Shown here: positions 56,718 through 64,000 of the stretch, piece after piece | Numbering within the stretch: the stretch's first letter is position 1 | Layout of the letters: the number at the start of each line of letters is the position of its first letter | Source: Conexibacter sp. CPCC 206217 | Lineage (GTDB): Bacteria; Actinomycetota; Thermoleophilia; Solirubrobacterales; Solirubrobacteraceae | Direction: 5' to 3' | Length of the DNA stretch: 64,000 bases | Assembly (NCBI RefSeq): GCF_030646165.1 | Contig: NZ_JAUTDO010000005.1 | Coordinates: forward strand, 372,001 to 436,000 | Made by a program: the position numbers and the translations under genes | Notes under the pieces: generated by a model | What the model saw: the letters and a program-made list of their open reading frames with translations, nothing else | The model's database searches: none | What the model was told of the DNA's origin: nothing

Positions 56718-58729
56718 GCACTACGACCTGGGGCTGGCTCGTCCTCGCCTTTCCGCTGGCGGGGACGATCATCATCGGCCTCGGCCACAAGCGGCTGGGC
56801 AGAGGCCCGGCCGGGGCGATCGGCACGCTCGCGATCCTGCTCGCGTTCGTCTGCGCCGTCGGCTCGCTGATCTCGCTGCAGGACCACCCCGAGGACCAGC
56901 GTCAGCTCGTCTCCTCGCTGTGGGACTACGCGGTGACCGGCTCGATCGACGCGAGACTGTCGATCCTGATCGACCCGCTGTCGGTCTTCATGATGCTCGT
57001 GATCACGGGCGTCTCGACGCTGATCCACCTCTACTCGATCAGCTACATGAAGAGCGACCGCGGCAACGCGCGCTACTTCGCGTACCTCAACTTCTTCGTC
57101 TTTTCGATGCTCGTGCTGGTGACGGCGGCGAACTTCATGCTGCTGATCGTCGGCTGGGCCTTCGTCGGCGCGGCGTCCTACCTGCTGATCTCCTTCTGGT
57201 TCCGTCGCGAGACGGCCACGAGAGCCGGCATCAAGGCGTTCGTGATCAACGTCGTCGGCGACGTCGGGCTGGTGCTCGGCACCTTCTTCATCCTGCGCCA
57301 CAGCGGCACGCTCGACTTCCTCGGGACGTTCAGAGCGGTCGACGACGGCGCCTTCGCGACGCACAACGGCGCGCTCGTCGCGGGCTGCCTGCTGCTGCTC
57401 GTCGGCGCCTTCGCGAAGTCCGCGCAGATCCCGTTCCACACCTGGCTGCCGGACGCGATGGAGGGCCCGACCCCGGTCTCCTCGCTGATCCACGCCGCCA
57501 CGATGGTGACCGCGGGCGTCTACCTGATCTCGCGCATGCACCCGCTGTTCGAGCACGCGCCCGCCGCCGCCAACGTCGGCGCGATCGTCGGCGCAGTGAC
57601 GCTGTTCGTCGCCGGCACGATCGCGCTGGTCCAGACCGACATCAAGCGCGTGATCGCGTACTCGACGATGTCGCAGATCGGCTACATGATCATGGGCGTC
57701 TCCGCCGGCGCCTACGCCGCGGGCATGTTCCACCTGCTGACGCACGCCTTCTTCAAGGCGCTGCTGTTCATGGCGGCCGGCTCGATCATCGGCGCGATGG
57801 CCGGCTCGCAGTCGCTCGACAAGATGTCGGGCTTCAAGAGATCGATGCCGTTCACGTTCGGCTGCTTCGTCGTCGGCGGCCTCGCGCTGTCGGGCGTGCC
57901 GCCGTTCTCGGGCTTCTTCTCCAAGGACGAGATCCTCGCCTTCGTCGGCGACCGCGGCGGCTGGTTCGTCGCGCTCTACGTCGTCGGCTACGTCGGCGCG
58001 TTCCTGACCGGCATCTACACCTGGCGGATGATCTTCCGCGCCTTCTTCGGCAGACCGGTCCCGGAGGCCGTCGAGCTGGAGCACGGCCACATCGCACACG
58101 CCGAGCAGCCGACCAACCCGGCCAACGGCGAGGTCGAGGACACCGACGTCGGCTTCCCCGGCCCGGAGCACGTGGTCGCCGAGCGCGAGATACCGATGAA
58201 GGTCGCGATGGGCATCCTCGCGCTCGGGGCGACGTTCCTCGGCGTGCTGCAGATACCGATGGTCACGCACGTGATCACGACCTTCCTGGAGCCGACCTTC
58301 GAGGACTCCAAGTACCTCCACGTCGAACCGAGCGACGGCCTCGTCTGGTTCGGCATGATCCTCGGCACCGTCGTGGCGCTGACCGGCATCGCGATTGCCC
58401 ACTACATCTGGGTCCGCAAGCCGGGCACGTCCGCGGCGATCCAGGCGCGCTTCAAGGGGCTGCACACCTTCCTCTTCCACAAGTGGTACTTCGACGAGCT
58501 GATCGACCTGCTCGTCGTGCGCCCGTGGAGCGCTGTGGGCAGCTTCGCGCGCACGTGGTTCGAGCGGGTGATCGTCGACGGCGTCTTCGTCGGCGGCGCG
58601 ACCGGCATCGTGAAGGCGGGCTCCTCCGCCGTCCGTGCGCTGCAGACCGGGTTCCTGCGCTACTACGCCGCACTGCTGCTGCTCGGCGGGGCCGCGGTCG
58701 TCCTGTACTTCCTGATCGCGAGCTCGTGA
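56714..58729 (+). CDS. nuoL: NADH-quinone oxidoreductase subunit L
   Basis: A 671-residue proton-pumping antiporter-like subunit with about 16 helices and the C-terminal horizontal helix. Motifs: GWAFVGAASYLLISFWF, the conserved lysine/glutamate region PFHTWLPDAMEGPTPVSSLI, and GVPPFSGFFSKDEILAF. A hydrophilic segment (HGHIAHAEQPTNPANGEVED) around residue 455 is an insertion before the terminal helices. It starts with GTG overlapping nuoK. Confidence 0.96.
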   Translation: MSTTTWGWLVLAFPLAGTIIIGLGHKRLGRGPAGAIGTLAILLAFVCAVGSLISLQDHPEDQRQLVSSLWDYAVTGSIDARLSILIDPLSVFMMLVITGVSTLIHLYSISYMKSDRGNARYFAYLNFFVFSMLVLVTAANFMLLIVGWAFVGAASYLLISFWFRRETATRAGIKAFVINVVGDVGLVLGTFFILRHSGTLDFLGTFRAVDDGAFATHNGALVAGCLLLLVGAFAKSAQIPFHTWLPDAMEGPTPVSSLIHAATMVTAGVYLISRMHPLFEHAPAAANVGAIVGAVTLFVAGTIALVQTDIKRVIAYSTMSQIGYMIMGVSAGAYAAGMFHLLTHAFFKALLFMAAGSIIGAMAGSQSLDKMSGFKRSMPFTFGCFVVGGLALSGVPPFSGFFSKDEILAFVGDRGGWFVALYVVGYVGAFLTGIYTWRMIFRAFFGRPVPEAVELEHGHIAHAEQPTNPANGEVEDTDVGFPGPEHVVAEREIPMKVAMGILALGATFLGVLQIPMVTHVITTFLEPTFEDSKYLHVEPSDGLVWFGMILGTVVALTGIAIAHYIWVRKPGTSAAIQARFKGLHTFLFHKWYFDELIDLLVVRPWSAVGSFARTWFERVIVDGVFVGGATGIVKAGSSAVRALQTGFLRYYAALLLLGGAAVVLYFLIASS

Positions 58730-58739
58730 GGCGCCGCTG

Positions 58740-60266
58740 ATGACCCTCTCAATCCTCATCTGGCTGCCGCTCGCCGTCGCCCTCGTCGGGGTCGTCCTCG
58801 GCGGGAAGGTGGCGCCGAAGCTGGCTGTGCTCGGCTCGCTCGCGACGCTCGGGATCGCGATCTCCTTCGTCGTCCGCTACAAGACCGGCGACGGCCTGCA
58901 GTTCGTCACCGACGAGAACTGGATCTCCGAGCTGGGGATCACCTACAAGCTCGGCGTCGACGGCCTCAACCTGCTGCTGCTGCTGATGGCGACGTTCCTG
59001 TTCGCGCTCGCGACGATCTTCGCCAACATGCGCGAGTGGGAGCGGCCCGGCCTGTTCTTCTTCTGGCTCGGGATCGCGGAGACGGCCGTGCTCGGCGCGT
59101 TCGTCGCGCAGGACCTGATCCTGTTCGTCGCCTTCTTCGACCTGATGCTGATCCCCTTCTACTTCCTGACGGGGATCTGGGGCAACGGCTCGCGCGAGCA
59201 GCGCGTCAAGGCCACGCAGAAGCTCGTGATCTACACGCTCGTCGGCTCGCTGCTGATGCTCGTGGCCGCGATCGCGACCGGCGTGCTCGCCGCCCAGCAG
59301 CACGACACCAGAATCACGTTCGCGATCTCCGCGCTGCAGCAGCTGCCGCTCTCGCACGGCTCGCAGAACTGGATCTTCCTCTGCTTCGCCGCCGCCTTCC
59401 TCGTGAAGATGCCGGCCTTCCCGCTGCACGCCTGGCTGCCCGACGGGTACAAGGCGATGCCGCTGCCGGCGCTCGGGGTCTTCTCCGGCGTGCTCTCGAA
59501 GGTCGCCGCCTACGGCTTCCTGCGGATCGTGCTGCCGGTCTTCCCGGACGCCTCCGTGCACTTCCAGGAGCTGCTGCTGCTGATCGCGCTCGGCTCGATC
59601 CTGTACGGCTCGGTGATGGCCTTCTCGGCGCAGAACGTGCGCATGGTCGTCGCCTACTCGTCGGTCGCGCAGATGGGCTTCATCACGCTCGGGATCTTCG
59701 CCCTCAACGAGGACGGCGCCCAGGGCGCGCTGCTGCAGATGGTCAACCACGGCCTCGTGACCGTGCCGCTGTTCTTCATCGTCGGGCTGCTGGCCGCACG
59801 CGCCGGCGGCTCGGAGGAGATCAAGGACCTCGGCGGGATCGCGTTCCGCGCCCCGGTGCTCGCGACGCTGTTCCTGATCATCTCGCTCGCGACGCTCGCG
59901 ATGCCGGGCTCGGCCAACTTCGTCGGCGAGTTCCTGATCCTGCTGGGCGTCTTCAGAGCGAAGGTCGCGTTCGCCTTCTTCGCCTCGATCGGCGTCGCGC
60001 TGGCCGCGGTCTACGCACTGCGCGCGTTCATCCGCGCGATGCACAACCGCGTCAACCCGACCGTCGACTCCAGCGAGGTGACGTTCCGCGATCTGGCCGT
60101 GCTGGTGCCGTCGATCGCCGTGATCCTGGCGCTCGCGCTCTACCCCCAGTTCGGCCTGACGAAGAGCGAGCAGGGCACGCAGCAGAGCGTCGCGCAGGTG
60201 CAGGCGAAGACCGGCCAGCTGACCGCTGAACAGACGACCAAGCAGTCCGAGGAGCAGACGCCATGA
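58740..60266 (+). CDS. nuoM: NADH-quinone oxidoreductase subunit M
   Basis: A 508-residue antiporter-like subunit with about 14 helices. Conserved: FFDLMLIPFYFLTGIWG, the proton-channel motif PAFPLHAWLPDGYKAMP and MVVAYSSVAQMGFITLGIF. A polar Gln/Thr/Glu-rich C terminus (last 35 residues) extends beyond the usual end. It overlaps nuoN by 4 bp. Confidence 0.96.
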   Translation: MTLSILIWLPLAVALVGVVLGGKVAPKLAVLGSLATLGIAISFVVRYKTGDGLQFVTDENWISELGITYKLGVDGLNLLLLLMATFLFALATIFANMREWERPGLFFFWLGIAETAVLGAFVAQDLILFVAFFDLMLIPFYFLTGIWGNGSREQRVKATQKLVIYTLVGSLLMLVAAIATGVLAAQQHDTRITFAISALQQLPLSHGSQNWIFLCFAAAFLVKMPAFPLHAWLPDGYKAMPLPALGVFSGVLSKVAAYGFLRIVLPVFPDASVHFQELLLLIALGSILYGSVMAFSAQNVRMVVAYSSVAQMGFITLGIFALNEDGAQGALLQMVNHGLVTVPLFFIVGLLAARAGGSEEIKDLGGIAFRAPVLATLFLIISLATLAMPGSANFVGEFLILLGVFRAKVAFAFFASIGVALAAVYALRAFIRAMHNRVNPTVDSSEVTFRDLAVLVPSIAVILALALYPQFGLTKSEQGTQQSVAQVQAKTGQLTAEQTTKQSEEQTP

Positions 60267-61825
60267 CCTCCGCGCTCGTGATGGCGGCCGCGAGAGCCCC
60301 GCACATCGACTTCGCCGGCCTCTCGCCGCTGATCGCGCTGGCAGGCGGCGGCGTGCTCGTGCTGCTGGTCGGGATCTTCCTCGGCCGCAGCGCGCGCAAC
60401 GTCACGCCGGTGATCGCGCTGATCGCGATCGCCGCCTCGATCGGCCTGTCGGTCTGGCAGTTCGGCGAGTCGAAGTCGATCATCTCCGGCGCGCTGGCGA
60501 TCGACGACCTGACGCTGACGCTCAACTTCATCCTCGGTGCCACCGGCATCGCGGCCGTGCTGATGTCGTGGCGCTCGCACGCCGCCAACACCGCCGGCCA
60601 CGCCGAGTACTACGCGCTGCTGCTGCTGTCGCTGCTGGGGATGCTGACGCTCGTCGCGGCGCAGAACCTGATCACGCTGTTCGTCGCCTTCGAGCTGCTG
60701 TCGATCCCGCTCTACGTCCTCTGCGCGGCCGAGTTCCGCCGCGAGGGGTCGCTCGAGTCGGGCCTCAAGTACCTGATCATCGGCTCGGTCGGCTCGGCGA
60801 CGCTGCTGTACGGCCTCGCGCTGATCTACGGCGCGACCGGCTCGACCGACTTCGCCGGGATCGACAGAGCGCTCGCCAACGCCGAGATCCGCGAGGACAT
60901 GCTGCTGCTCACCGGCGTCGCGCTGACGCTCGTCGGGCTCGCCTTCAAGGCCTCCGTGGCGCCGTTCCACCAGTGGACGCCCGACGTGTACCAGGGCGCG
61001 CCGACGCCGATCACGGCGTTCATGGCGGTCGCGACGAAGGTCGCCGCCTTCGGCGTGCTGCTGCGGCTGTTCGACGGCGCGCTGCCGATCATCTCGCCGC
61101 AGTGGGGGCCGATGCTGGCCGCGCTCGCCGCGATCACGATAATCGTCGGCAACGTCGGCGCCCTGACGCAGACGTCGCTCAAGCGCGTGCTCGCCTACTC
61201 CGGCGTCGCGCAGGCCGGCTACCTGCTGTCCGGCGTCGTCGTCGGCACGCAGCTGGGCGCGAAGGCGACGGTCTTCTACCTCGTCGTCTACATGGCGATG
61301 AACGTCGCCGCCTTCTCGGTCGTGATCGCCCGCGAGCGGGCGTCGATCTGGCGCGACGAGGTCAGCTCGCTGGCCGGGATCGGCAAGACGCAGCCGCTGC
61401 TCGCATGGCCGCTGACGATCGCGCTGCTCGGCCTCGCCGGCATCCCCGCGACCGCCGGCTTCATCGGCAAGTTCTACTTGATAAACGCGCTTGTGGACGG
61501 CGGCTACGCGTGGCTGGCGATCGTGCTCGTGATCGGCTCGATGATCTCGCTCGGGTACTACCTGAAGGTCATCGCGGCGATGTGGATCGGCGAGCCGGAG
61601 GCCGCTGCCGCGACCGCGTCGGCGCCCGCCGTCGCCGCTCCGGGCGCGCCGCCGATCATGGCCGGCGGCTCGCAGGAGGCCGACGAGCTGGTCGAGGGCG
61701 CGCAGCCCGAGATGCTGTTCGTCGCCTGGCTGGCGACCGCCGCCGTGCTGTTCTTCGGCGTGATCCCTGGTCCGCTGTTCGAGCTGGCCGGCAAGGCCGG
61801 CGCGTCGCTCACCGGCATCTTCTAG
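60263..61825 (+). CDS. nuoN: NADH-quinone oxidoreductase subunit N
   Basis: A 520-residue antiporter-like subunit, the last gene of the operon. Conserved motifs: ELLSIPLYVLCAAEFRRE, PFHQWTPDVYQGAPTPITAF, and RVLAYSGVAQAGYLLSGVV. A flexible Ala/Pro insertion (about residues 445-480, near PAVAAPGAPPIMAGG) precedes the final helix (FVAWLATAAVLFFGVIPGPL). It is followed by a hairpin and then hemW. Confidence 0.96.
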   Translation: MTSALVMAAARAPHIDFAGLSPLIALAGGGVLVLLVGIFLGRSARNVTPVIALIAIAASIGLSVWQFGESKSIISGALAIDDLTLTLNFILGATGIAAVLMSWRSHAANTAGHAEYYALLLLSLLGMLTLVAAQNLITLFVAFELLSIPLYVLCAAEFRREGSLESGLKYLIIGSVGSATLLYGLALIYGATGSTDFAGIDRALANAEIREDMLLLTGVALTLVGLAFKASVAPFHQWTPDVYQGAPTPITAFMAVATKVAAFGVLLRLFDGALPIISPQWGPMLAALAAITIIVGNVGALTQTSLKRVLAYSGVAQAGYLLSGVVVGTQLGAKATVFYLVVYMAMNVAAFSVVIARERASIWRDEVSSLAGIGKTQPLLAWPLTIALLGLAGIPATAGFIGKFYLINALVDGGYAWLAIVLVIGSMISLGYYLKVIAAMWIGEPEAAAATASAPAVAAPGAPPIMAGGSQEADELVEGAQPEMLFVAWLATAAVLFFGVIPGPLFELAGKAGASLTGIF

Positions 61826-61846
61826 GCGGTCCTTCACCCCTTCGCA

Positions 61847-61883
61847 GCGCCGGCGCACCGGTCGCCCTCGTGGCGGCCGGCGC
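61847..61883 (+). terminator. hairpin after the nuo operon
   Basis: GCGCCGGC (61847-61854) pairs with GCCGGCGC (61876-61883) around a 21-nt loop. It lies 22 bp beyond the nuoN stop and is probably the operon terminator, without a T-tract. Confidence 0.5.
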
Positions 61884-61939
61884 GAGACCGCGGGAGCCCT
61901 CGACGGGCTGACCACCGCGGCGCTGCCACACTGGAGCGG

Positions 61940-63166
61940 ATGCCCGCGCCGCTGCCGCACGCTCCTGACGCCCCGCTGCCCACCGACGGCGCCCTTCCGG
62001 CCGACGCCCTCGCCGGCCTCGGCGAGCGCCCGCTGGCGATCTACGTGCACGTGCCGTTCTGCGCGACGCGCTGCGGCTACTGCGACTTCAACACGTACAC
62101 GGCGCAGGAGCTGCCGGGCGGCGTCAACCGCGGCTCGTACGCGGCGAGTGCGATCGCTGAGCTGGGGCTGGCGCGGCAGGTGCTGGGAGCGTCCGCGCCC
62201 CAGGTCCAGACCGTCTTCTTCGGCGGCGGCACCCCCACGCTGCTGCCGGCCGCCGACCTCGCCGCGATCCTGCGCGCGATCGACGAGCGCTTCGGGCTCG
62301 CGCCCGGCGCCGAGGTGACGACGGAAGCGAACCCGGAGAGCGTCACGCCGCAGACGTTCGAGACGCTGCGCGCGGCTGGCTTCACGCGCGTCTCGCTCGG
62401 GATGCAGAGCGCCGTCCCGCACGTGCTGAAGACGCTCGACCGCACGCACACGCCGGGCCGCCCGGCGGCGGCTGTCGCCCAGGCGCGTGCGGCCGGCTTC
62501 GAGCACGTCAGCCTCGACCTGATCTACGGCACGCCGGGGGAGAGCGACGACGACTGGCGCGCGTCGGTCGACGCCGCGCTCGCGGCCGCTCCCGACCACG
62601 TCAGCGCGTACGCGCTGACGGTCGAGCCCGGCACGCGGATGCACGCGCGCGTGCGCCGCGGCGAACTGCCGCTGCCGGACGAGGACCAGCTCGCGGATCG
62701 TTACGCGATCGCCGACGAGGCGCTGTCAGCAGCCGGGCTGCAGTGGTACGAGATCTCCAACTGGGCGGCGTCGGACGACGCCCGCTGCGCCCACAACCTC
62801 AACTACTGGCGCGGCGCGGACTGGTGGGGCGTCGGCCCCGGCGCGCACAGCCACGTCGGCGGCGTGCGCTGGTGGAACGTGCTGCACCCCTCCGCCTACG
62901 CGACCGCGCTGAGCGAACGCCGCTCCCCGGCCGCCGGCCGCGAGCAGCTCGACGCCGAGACGCGCCGCTTCGAGCGCGTGATGCTGGAGACGCGCCTGCG
63001 CGAGGGCCTCGACGCCGAGCTGCTGCGCGAGGACGGCCTCGCCGCCGCCCGTCGCGCCGTCCTCGACGGCCTCGCCGACCCGGCGGCCCTCGCGGCGGGG
63101 CGTGTCAGGCTGACGCGGCGGGGGCGGCTGCTTGCCGACGCGCTCGTGCGCGATTTGGTGGATTGA
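61940..63166 (+). CDS. hemW: radical SAM protein HemW (coproporphyrinogen III oxidase-like)
   Basis: A 408-residue radical-SAM protein. The cluster-binding motif is FCATRCGYCDFNTY (Cys-x3-Cys-x2-Cys) near residue 42, then FFGGGTPTLL and SLGMQSAVPHVLKTLDRTH. The C-terminal HemN-type domain has YEISNWAASDDARCAHN and GPGAHSHVGG. HemW proteins act in heme trafficking and lack true oxidase activity; HemN-type activity cannot be excluded. It lies 114 bp after nuoN and ends in a shared terminator with the convergent SufR-like gene. Confidence 0.9.
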   Translation: MPAPLPHAPDAPLPTDGALPADALAGLGERPLAIYVHVPFCATRCGYCDFNTYTAQELPGGVNRGSYAASAIAELGLARQVLGASAPQVQTVFFGGGTPTLLPAADLAAILRAIDERFGLAPGAEVTTEANPESVTPQTFETLRAAGFTRVSLGMQSAVPHVLKTLDRTHTPGRPAAAVAQARAAGFEHVSLDLIYGTPGESDDDWRASVDAALAAAPDHVSAYALTVEPGTRMHARVRRGELPLPDEDQLADRYAIADEALSAAGLQWYEISNWAASDDARCAHNLNYWRGADWWGVGPGAHSHVGGVRWWNVLHPSAYATALSERRSPAAGREQLDAETRRFERVMLETRLREGLDAELLREDGLAAARRAVLDGLADPAALAAGRVRLTRRGRLLADALVRDLVD

Positions 63167-63171
63167 CAGAA

Positions 63172-63219
63172 GCCGGTCGCGTGAGCGTGGCCGCGAGACG
63201 GTGCGCTCACGCGACCGGC
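63172..63219. terminator. bidirectional hairpin terminator
   Basis: A perfect 16-bp stem (63172-63187 with 63204-63219) and 16-nt loop start 6 bp after the hemW stop. The distal arm overlaps the stop codon region of the SufR-like gene. Confidence 0.7.
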
Positions 63220-63866
63220 GTCGGCCGGATCTCGTAGACGCAGGCGTGCGAGCCGCTGAGGATGTGGGCCACGCGTCTGACGTCGGCGTCGGGGAGCAGC
63301 TCGCGCAGGAACGAGATCTCGGTCGAGCAGGCGTGGCCGTAGCGTCTGGCGACCGCGAGGATCGCGCAGTTGTGCTCGCGCAGCAGGAAGCCCTCGCCGT
63401 CGTCGGTCGCGGCGAAGTCGGCGAGGTAGCCGTCCTCGTCGAGCACGCGCGCGATCTCCGCGACGCGGCCGGCGAAGTCGAGGCCCTCCAGCCGCGTCTG
63501 CACGCGTCTGACGCGCGCCGTGCGACGGCGTTCGAACGCCCGTCTGACGACGCCGGGGTCCTCGTCGGCGAGATGGTCCAGCAGCTCCAGCGTCAGCTCC
63601 CCGTACGCCTTCGGGAAGAGTGCTTCGGCCGCGGCGCCGAGCGCATAGCTGCGGCGCGGGCGCCCGGGGCCGGCGATCTCGTCCCTGTGCACCACCAGAT
63701 CGGCCGCCGCGAGGCCCTGCAGATGCTGGCGCACGGCGCTGACGGTGATGCCGAGCTCCTGGGCCAGCTCCTCCGCGCGCGCCTCGCCGCGCTTGCGGAG
63801 CGTGACGAGCAGCGTCCTGCGGGTAGACGGAAGTTCTGCGAGGACGGGACCAAGTGCCGGTTCCAT
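63207..63866 (-). CDS. SufR-like iron-sulfur transcriptional regulator
   Basis: A 219-residue winged-HTH regulator. The DNA-binding domain is at residues 18-70 (LVTLRKRGEARAEELAQELG, then VSAVRQHLQGL). The C-terminal part has three Cys suitable for a 4Fe-4S cluster: EHNCAILAVARR, GHACSTEIS and GSHACVYEI, the pattern of SufR, which represses suf genes when its cluster is intact. It is divergent from a superoxide dismutase gene, with an ACAGT-N4-ACTGT palindrome between. Assignment as SufR is good but other ArsR/DeoR-type cluster sensors are possible. Confidence 0.82.
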   Translation of the reverse strand: MEPALGPVLAELPSTRRTLLVTLRKRGEARAEELAQELGITVSAVRQHLQGLAAADLVVHRDEIAGPGRPRRSYALGAAAEALFPKAYGELTLELLDHLADEDPGVVRRAFERRRTARVRRVQTRLEGLDFAGRVAEIARVLDEDGYLADFAATDDGEGFLLREHNCAILAVARRYGHACSTEISFLRELLPDADVRRVAHILSGSHACVYEIRPTPVA

Positions 63867-63876
63867 GTATGTTTGA

Positions 63877-63890
63877 ACAGTAGCGACTGT
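63877..63890. promoter_or_regulatory. palindrome between SufR-like and SOD genes
   Basis: ACAGT-agcg-ACTGT lies 10 bp upstream of the SufR-like start and 32 bp upstream of the SOD start. It probably is the operator used for autoregulation and control of the SOD gene. TATATC at 63892-63897 is a possible -10 for the SOD promoter. Confidence 0.45.
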
Positions 63891-63922
63891 CTATATCCGC
63901 CGCGGACCACGAAGGAGCCAAG

Positions 63923-64000
63923 ATGGCCTACGAGCTTCCCCCGCTTCCCTACGCATACGACGCCCTCGAGCCGCACATCGACGAGGCGACGCAGCAGTTT
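63923..64000 (+). CDS. superoxide dismutase (Fe/Mn type), N-terminal fragment
   Basis: The first 26 codons of a Fe/Mn superoxide dismutase: [20 protein letters not shown] is the conserved N terminus of the family, with the first metal-ligand His expected just beyond the window edge. It converts superoxide to oxygen and peroxide. ATG 63923 has GAAGGAG upstream. The gene is cut by the right edge, so metal specificity cannot be judged. It is divergent from the SufR-like regulator. Confidence 0.9.
   Translation, partial: MAYELPPLPYAYDALEPHIDEATQQF

Noticed and set aside
1..64000. tRNA genes, rRNA, CRISPR arrays, IS elements or phage genes
   Set aside because: No T-loop-like GGTTCGANNCC in cloverleaf context outside coding DNA, no spaced repeat arrays, no transposase or integrase motifs were seen.

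Overview
The window is 64 kb of very GC-rich (about 70% or more), densely coding bacterial DNA with many ATGA/GTGA/TGATG start-stop overlaps. The gene style suggests a deep-branching actinobacterium of the Thermoleophilia/Solirubrobacterales type (Conexibacter- or Solirubrobacter-like): PfkB, DUF1800/DUF1501, XRE-cupin regulators, a 14-gene nuo operon and frequent AGA arginine codons in a GC-rich genome. This is inference; no rRNA or other phylogenetic marker is present. I found no tRNA, rRNA, CRISPR array, insertion sequence or prophage gene.

Layout. 1-12.9 kb is a catabolic block. It holds the end of a 2-oxo-acid dehydrogenase E2, the E1-beta subunit, a Gfo/Idh/MocA oxidoreductase, two XRE-cupin regulators flanking a beta-hydroxyacid dehydrogenase, an SDR, a complete sugar-type ABC importer (ATPase, two permeases, lipoprotein receptor) coupled to a cupin and a second SDR, then a terminator and a convergent third SDR. 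13-17.7 kb is housekeeping: PfkB kinase, quinone oxidoreductase, DEAD-box helicase, NUDIX hydrolase and cyclophilin. 17.8-28.1 kb contains a secreted cupredoxin-DUF1800-DUF1501 operon, an MFS exporter with its TetR gene, an aldehyde dehydrogenase, several secreted or membrane proteins of unknown function, a small stress-type protein behind an array of 11-nt repeats, and a Nod19-like/cupredoxin protein. 28.2-30.9 kb has an Fpg-family glycosylase, a peroxiredoxin, and a frameshifted Abi_2/AbiF-like HEPN gene preceded by a strongly structured leader.

31-46 kb holds a divergent TetR/epimerase pair, a membrane protein, a saccharopine-dehydrogenase-like reductase, an alpha/beta-hydrolase fold lacking its serine, acetyl-CoA synthetase, a second acyl-CoA synthetase, a TetR regulator, a lipid-anchored PQQ quinohemoprotein dehydrogenase, a FUSC-type membrane protein, seryl-tRNA synthetase, a c-type cytochrome lipoprotein and a cupredoxin-like lipoprotein. 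46.9-61.8 kb is a complete nuoA-N operon for respiratory complex I. The window ends with hemW, a SufR-like Fe-S regulator and the start of a superoxide dismutase gene.

How it fits together: the catabolic genes feed acyl-CoA and NADH into central metabolism, and complex I oxidises the NADH. PQQ dehydrogenase, cytochrome c and the cupredoxins suggest additional electron entry and transfer on the outer face of the membrane. The most unusual locus is the AbiF-like gene with its structured upstream RNA (about 29.74-30.45 kb), which resembles an RNA-antitoxin/HEPN-toxin module with a disrupted toxin frame.
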